Positions 6,429 to 8,089 of a stretch of 8,089 nt of DNA are shown here, one piece after another. The notes below the pieces were generated by a model. The model had not been told where the DNA came from. It worked only from the letters and a program-made list of their open reading frames with translations, and did not search any database. Position numbers and translations under genes: made by a program. Every line of letters begins with the position of its first letter. Positions within the stretch are counted from its first letter, which is position 1. This stretch comes from Nitrospiraceae bacterium (lineage in GTDB: Bacteria; Nitrospirota; Thermodesulfovibrionia; Thermodesulfovibrionales; Dissulfurispiraceae): the NCBI GenBank assembly GCA_003170655.1, contig PMYY01000165.1:164-8252 (forward strand), given 5' to 3'.

Positions 6429-6986
6429 TCACCGTTTGAGCAGCAATATTGTACGACTTCTGCGTATTTCGGGCCTGCCGACCGGTTCAAACCCTGCTTT
6501 CTGTGCTATTTGGACAGTCTTTTCAAACTCAGCTGCCCCCACATGTCCGCTCGGTTCGCTTATCAAGAACTGCCCTTCTTTTTTCATAGTCTTGTAAATC
6601 TCAGAAAGCAATCGATCTTTATCAGGCACCTCATGCATTATGGCGCAAGCCAGAGCGAAATCGATCCCTCCGGTAAAGTCATCCAGATCAAGCGTATCCT
6701 TTCGACAGAGCCGAGCATCTATTCTATCTGCCAATCCGGCCTTGATCGCTCTCCTTACGAGGCCTTTAATCATTTTCTCCTGCAAGTCGACGCATATGAC
6801 TTTTCCTGTGGAACCGACCATGCGTGCGAGAGGCAAAGAGAAGAATCCCATACCGCATCCTATATCCAGAGCTGTCATGCCCTTTTCGACGTATGCGACA
6901 AGTAAATCTTCAGGACTATATAAGAACCGCCTCAATGGACTCGCCAGTAAAGGACCCATCCACCAAGGGCATATTCTATGCCCCAT
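6429..6986 (-). CDS. class I SAM-dependent methyltransferase
   Basis: The 185-residue Rossmann-fold methyltransferase has motif I ALDIGCGMGFFS (39-50), the acidic end of strand 2 in VICVDLQEKM (Asp67), ALACAIMHEVPD (111-122) as motif IV and post-IV region, and EGQFLISEP (137-145) as a later strand. The N-terminus CPWWMGPLLASPLRRFLYSP is shared with a common group of small bacterial methyltransferases of unknown substrate. No membrane segment is present. AGGGAG at 6997-6992 lies five bases before the ATG, so the start is well supported, and a TAA stop sits directly before it. It converges on olsA with a two-base gap and has its own promoter without Pho repeats. N-methylation of ornithine lipid (OlsG-like) is a tempting idea from position only; small-molecule or phospholipid methylation is equally possible. 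Confidence 0.88.
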   Translation of the reverse strand: MGHRICPWWMGPLLASPLRRFLYSPEDLLVAYVEKGMTALDIGCGMGFFSLPLARMVGSTGKVICVDLQEKMIKGLVRRAIKAGLADRIDARLCRKDTLDLDDFTGGIDFALACAIMHEVPDKDRLLSEIYKTMKKEGQFLISEPSGHVGAAEFEKTVQIAQKAGFEPVGRPEIRRSRTILLLKR

Positions 6987-7100
6987 TTATACTCCCTGAA
7001 AAAAAGTATTTATCTTGCTGTTGCATTCTCAATCCGGGATGGCAGTGAATGCGATTTCTCATCATATTTCAAAAGACTTTGGGGCACTCCTCCAGTCCCG
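6987..7100 (-). other. methyltransferase 5' leader
   Basis: This is the region between the predicted start of transcription and the methyltransferase ATG. It contains a six-base inverted repeat (7023-7028 with 7047-7052), a run of seven T on the - strand (7007-7001) and the Shine-Dalgarno AGGGAG. The hairpin is not adjacent to the T-run, so I do not call a terminator or a known riboswitch. Confidence 0.35.
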
Positions 7101-7128
7101 ATTATACAACAATAAGGTTTTCTCTCAA
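7101..7128 (-). promoter_or_regulatory. sigma70-like promoter of the methyltransferase gene
   Basis: On the - strand TTGAGA (7128-7123, five of six) and TATAAT (7106-7101, perfect) are 16 bases apart, a near-consensus housekeeping promoter. The predicted start near 7094 gives a leader of about 108 bases, which contains an inverted repeat (GCATTC and GAATGC at 7052-7047 and 7028-7023) of unknown meaning. No 11-base Pho repeats are present, unlike the neighbouring promoters. Confidence 0.6.
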
Positions 7129-7189
7129 CAACAGGACTCTGCGTGTGCTGCGGACGCACGGCGGAAAATTGACAGCTCATGAAGAACAA

Positions 7190-7513
7190 CTATTCGCTTG
7201 TCGTAAGCCTGAGGCCGACTACACCGATCATTATAATTCCGACGAAGGCCAGCCGCGACAGTTTGTATGGCTCTCCTAGAAAGAACATCCCGATCAGGTT
7301 AGTGCCCGCCGCAGCTATACCCATCCAAACGGCGTATGATGATCCAATCGGGAGCTGCTTCATCGCAAGAGACAGGAATGAAGCGGCTCCGAGACCGCAT
7401 ATAATGTAGGAAAAGATAAATGGAAAGAGCCTTGTGAAGCCGTTCATTCCCTTAAGGCTGAAGACCCAGCCTATCTCAAATGCACCCGCGATAAGAATGT
7501 ACATCCATGCCAT
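7190..7513 (-). CDS. small multidrug resistance (SMR) family exporter, SugE/Gdx type
   Basis: The 107-residue, four-helix inner-membrane protein has helices near residues 3-20, 31-50, 57-77 and 85-102. The invariant SMR glutamate is Glu13 (AGAFEIGW). The loop SLKGMNGFTRL (19-29) and the block PIGSSYAVWMGIAAAGTNLIG (55-75; Trp63) are typical of the SugE/Gdx subgroup, whose members export guanidinium or quaternary cations by proton exchange as a dimer. It stands alone, reading toward the methyltransferase. No guanidine riboswitch can fit, because the promoter -10 ends five bases before the ATG. Instead a Pho-type repeat array controls it. There is no proper Shine-Dalgarno site, so the mRNA may be leaderless; the second Met (7504) is an alternative start. 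A role in moving an amino-lipid or cation during phosphate starvation is speculation. Confidence 0.88.
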   Translation of the reverse strand: MAWMYILIAGAFEIGWVFSLKGMNGFTRLFPFIFSYIICGLGAASFLSLAMKQLPIGSSYAVWMGIAAAGTNLIGMFFLGEPYKLSRLAFVGIIMIGVVGLRLTTSE

Positions 7514-7518
7514 ACCTA

Positions 7519-7562
7519 ATTATAAGTAAATATTGTTACGCTGCCGTTACAGCAACGTTAAA
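7519..7562 (-). promoter_or_regulatory. Pho-box-type promoter of the SMR gene (3 repeats)
   Basis: On the - strand TTTAACG (from 7562), TGTAACG (from 7551) and CGTAACA (from 7540) start exactly 11 bases apart. Ten bases after CGTAAC comes a perfect -10 TATAAT (7524-7519). A fourth unit upstream (7573) does not match. This is the cleanest of the five arrays. Five bases separate the -10 from the ATG at 7513. Confidence 0.72.
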
Positions 7563-7599
7563 AGTGCAAGATGAAATGTTTATTTATCAATCATCCGAG

Positions 7600-7654
7600 T
7601 ATAATCATCTTGTCTTATGGTCGTCATCATCCTGTCATAATTTTTTGGTATGCT
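7600..7654 (+). promoter_or_regulatory. Pho-box-type promoter without a protein gene (candidate small-RNA promoter)
   Basis: Elements start at 11-base steps: TATAATC (7600), TGTCTTA (7611), CGTCATC (7622) and TGTCATA (7633). The last two closely match the E. coli Pho box (CTGTCAT repeated at 11 bases). Ten bases after TGTCAT lies TATGCT (7649-7654), a four-of-six -10. The predicted start is about 7661. No ORF follows; a strong terminator ends the unit at 7720. The geometry is the same as at the neighbouring protein-coding genes. Confidence 0.6.
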
Positions 7655-7660
7655 ATTTCT

Positions 7661-7720
7661 GGTCATAGCTATTCACTCTTGGGGAAGATCGCCCCCCCCG
7701 CGGTCTTCCCACATTTTTTT
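7661..7720 (+). ncRNA. candidate 60-nucleotide Pho-controlled small RNA
   Basis: Between a Pho-type promoter (-10 at 7649-7654) and a strong intrinsic terminator (hairpin 7682-7710, T-run 7714-7720) lie only about 20 bases with no coding capacity. The predicted transcript is therefore a roughly 20-nucleotide single-stranded 5' end, an 11-pair hairpin with a loop of seven C, and a U-tail. This is the layout of small base-pairing RNAs of the Hfq type. The C7 loop could pair with G-rich ribosome binding sites. What is seen is the promoter-like array and terminator; expression and function are inferred. Alternatively the terminator only insulates the PHP promoter from upstream transcription. I recognise no known RNA family. 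Confidence 0.5.
7682..7720 (+). terminator. strong Rho-independent terminator with C7 loop
   Basis: GGGAAGATCGC (7682-7692) pairs with GCGGTCTTCCC (7700-7710), giving 11 pairs with one T-G wobble and a loop of seven C (7693-7699). ACA and seven T follow (7714-7720). The T-run is on the + strand only, so it stops rightward transcription. No + strand protein gene lies between olsA (ends 6426) and this site. Confidence 0.88.
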
Positions 7721-7734
7721 CTAAAAAACTTATT

Positions 7735-7790
7735 TGTCACACTTTCATAATATTATCTTAACATTGATGTAATGTGCTCCGATGTAAAAT
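7735..7790 (+). promoter_or_regulatory. Pho-box-type promoter of the PHP-domain gene (4 repeats)
   Basis: Elements start at 11-base steps: TGTCACA (7735), CATAATA (7746, weak), CTTAACA (7757) and TGTAATG (7768). Eleven bases after TGTAAT lies TAAAAT (7785-7790), one base more than at the other four promoters. Seven bases then lead to the ATG at 7798, so the predicted transcription start falls on or next to the start codon. The array starts 14 bases after the terminator T-run. Confidence 0.65.
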
Positions 7791-7797
7791 TAAGTCA

Positions 7798-8089
7798 ATG
7801 ACAACGCTATACAAAGCAGACCTGCATGTTCATTCAAGGTTCTCGAACAAGCCGTCGATCTGGGCGCTCAGGAAACTTAACTGTCCGGAAAGCTATACGA
7901 CACCAGAAAGCATCTACAAGGCCGCCCTAAAAAATGGGATGGATTTCGTAACTATTACAGACCACAACACTATAAACGGCGCGCTCGAGATAGCAACTCT
8001 GCCGCAGACCTTTATAAGCTCGGAAATCACAACCTATTTCCCCGAGGACGGCTGCAAAATGCATGTTGTCGCACTCGGCATTTCCGAGC
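7798..8089 (+). CDS. PHP-domain metal-dependent phosphoesterase (partial, 5' end)
   Basis: The first 97 codons are present and the gene runs off the window. PHP-domain metal ligands are visible: H10 and H12 in YKADLHVHSRFS, D55-H56-N57 in FVTITDHNTI, E76 in ISSEITTYFPEDG and H89 in KMHVVALGI. PHP domains hydrolyse phosphate esters with two or three metal ions. This subgroup, with DFVTITDH followed by TTYFPEDGC, is one I associate with proteins lying beside or fused to glycosyltransferases, so a sugar or lipid role is possible, but the downstream part is not visible. The protein is cytoplasmic, with no signal peptide. There is no Shine-Dalgarno site; the -10 TAAAAT lies seven bases before the ATG, so the message may be leaderless. 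The Pho-type promoter fits a phosphate-scavenging phosphoesterase. Confidence 0.85.
   Translation, partial: MTTLYKADLHVHSRFSNKPSIWALRKLNCPESYTTPESIYKAALKNGMDFVTITDHNTINGALEIATLPQTFISSEITTYFPEDGCKMHVVALGISE

Noticed and set aside
6411..6905. 164-codon + strand open frame beginning in the end of olsA
   Set aside because: It lies opposite the methyltransferase, which has a clear SAM-binding motif and ribosome binding site. The + strand product resembles nothing and has no start signal.
7120..7189. Hairpin TGCGT/ACGCA after the SMR gene as its terminator
   Set aside because: The stem has five pairs with a nine-base loop and no T-run follows on the - strand.
7600..7605. TATAAT at 7600 as the -10 of the small RNA
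   Set aside because: It has no fitting -35. It is in phase with the 11-base repeat array, so it is better read as a degenerate repeat unit; the -10 at 7649 has the 10-base spacing seen at the other promoters.
7514..7620. Guanidine riboswitch before the SMR gene
   Set aside because: The -10 element lies five bases before the ATG, so there is no leader to fold, and none of the known guanidine motifs is recognisable.

Overview
The window looks like a mid-GC Gram-negative bacterial chromosome. Gene density is high, Shine-Dalgarno sites are mixed in strength, and all three stop codons are used normally. The HD-GYP protein, the CorA exporter and the aminolipid genes are compatible with a Desulfobacterota- or Nitrospirota-like lineage, but this is a weak guess. 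There is no rRNA, tRNA, CRISPR array, transposase or phage gene.

Left third (1-3348): the tail of an unidentified + strand gene (1-72); a CorA-type Mg/Co transporter on the - strand (1271 to 204) interrupted by one in-frame TAA; a divergent DUF4337-type membrane protein (1365-1952); and an HD-GYP cyclic-di-GMP phosphodiesterase-like protein (2077-3348). No common regulation is visible here.

Right part (3349-8089): a family 1 glycoside hydrolase, an olsB-olsA-like pair for phosphate-free ornithine (or other amino-acid) lipids, a convergent class I methyltransferase, a divergent SMR transporter of the SugE/Gdx type, a short candidate small RNA, and the start of a PHP-domain phosphoesterase. 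The striking feature is regulatory. Five promoters on both strands carry three or four copies of a 7-base element related to TGTAAC(A) or TGTCAT at an exact 11-base period. A -10 hexamer follows the last copy after 10 bases (11 in one case). This is the geometry of PhoB (Pho box) promoters. These promoters precede the glycosidase, olsBA, the SMR gene, the PHP gene and the candidate small RNA.

Working model: this part is a phosphate-starvation cluster that swaps phospholipids for aminolipids (OlsBA) and adds glycosidase, phosphoesterase and export functions. It also includes a probable 60-nucleotide Pho-controlled small RNA ending in a strong C7-loop terminator (7661-7720), which I consider the most novel element. 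The methyltransferase has its own sigma70-like promoter without Pho repeats and faces the olsBA transcript tail to tail across 2 bases. Several genes have a -10 element only 5-9 bases from the start codon and no good Shine-Dalgarno site, which suggests leaderless or nearly leaderless mRNAs.
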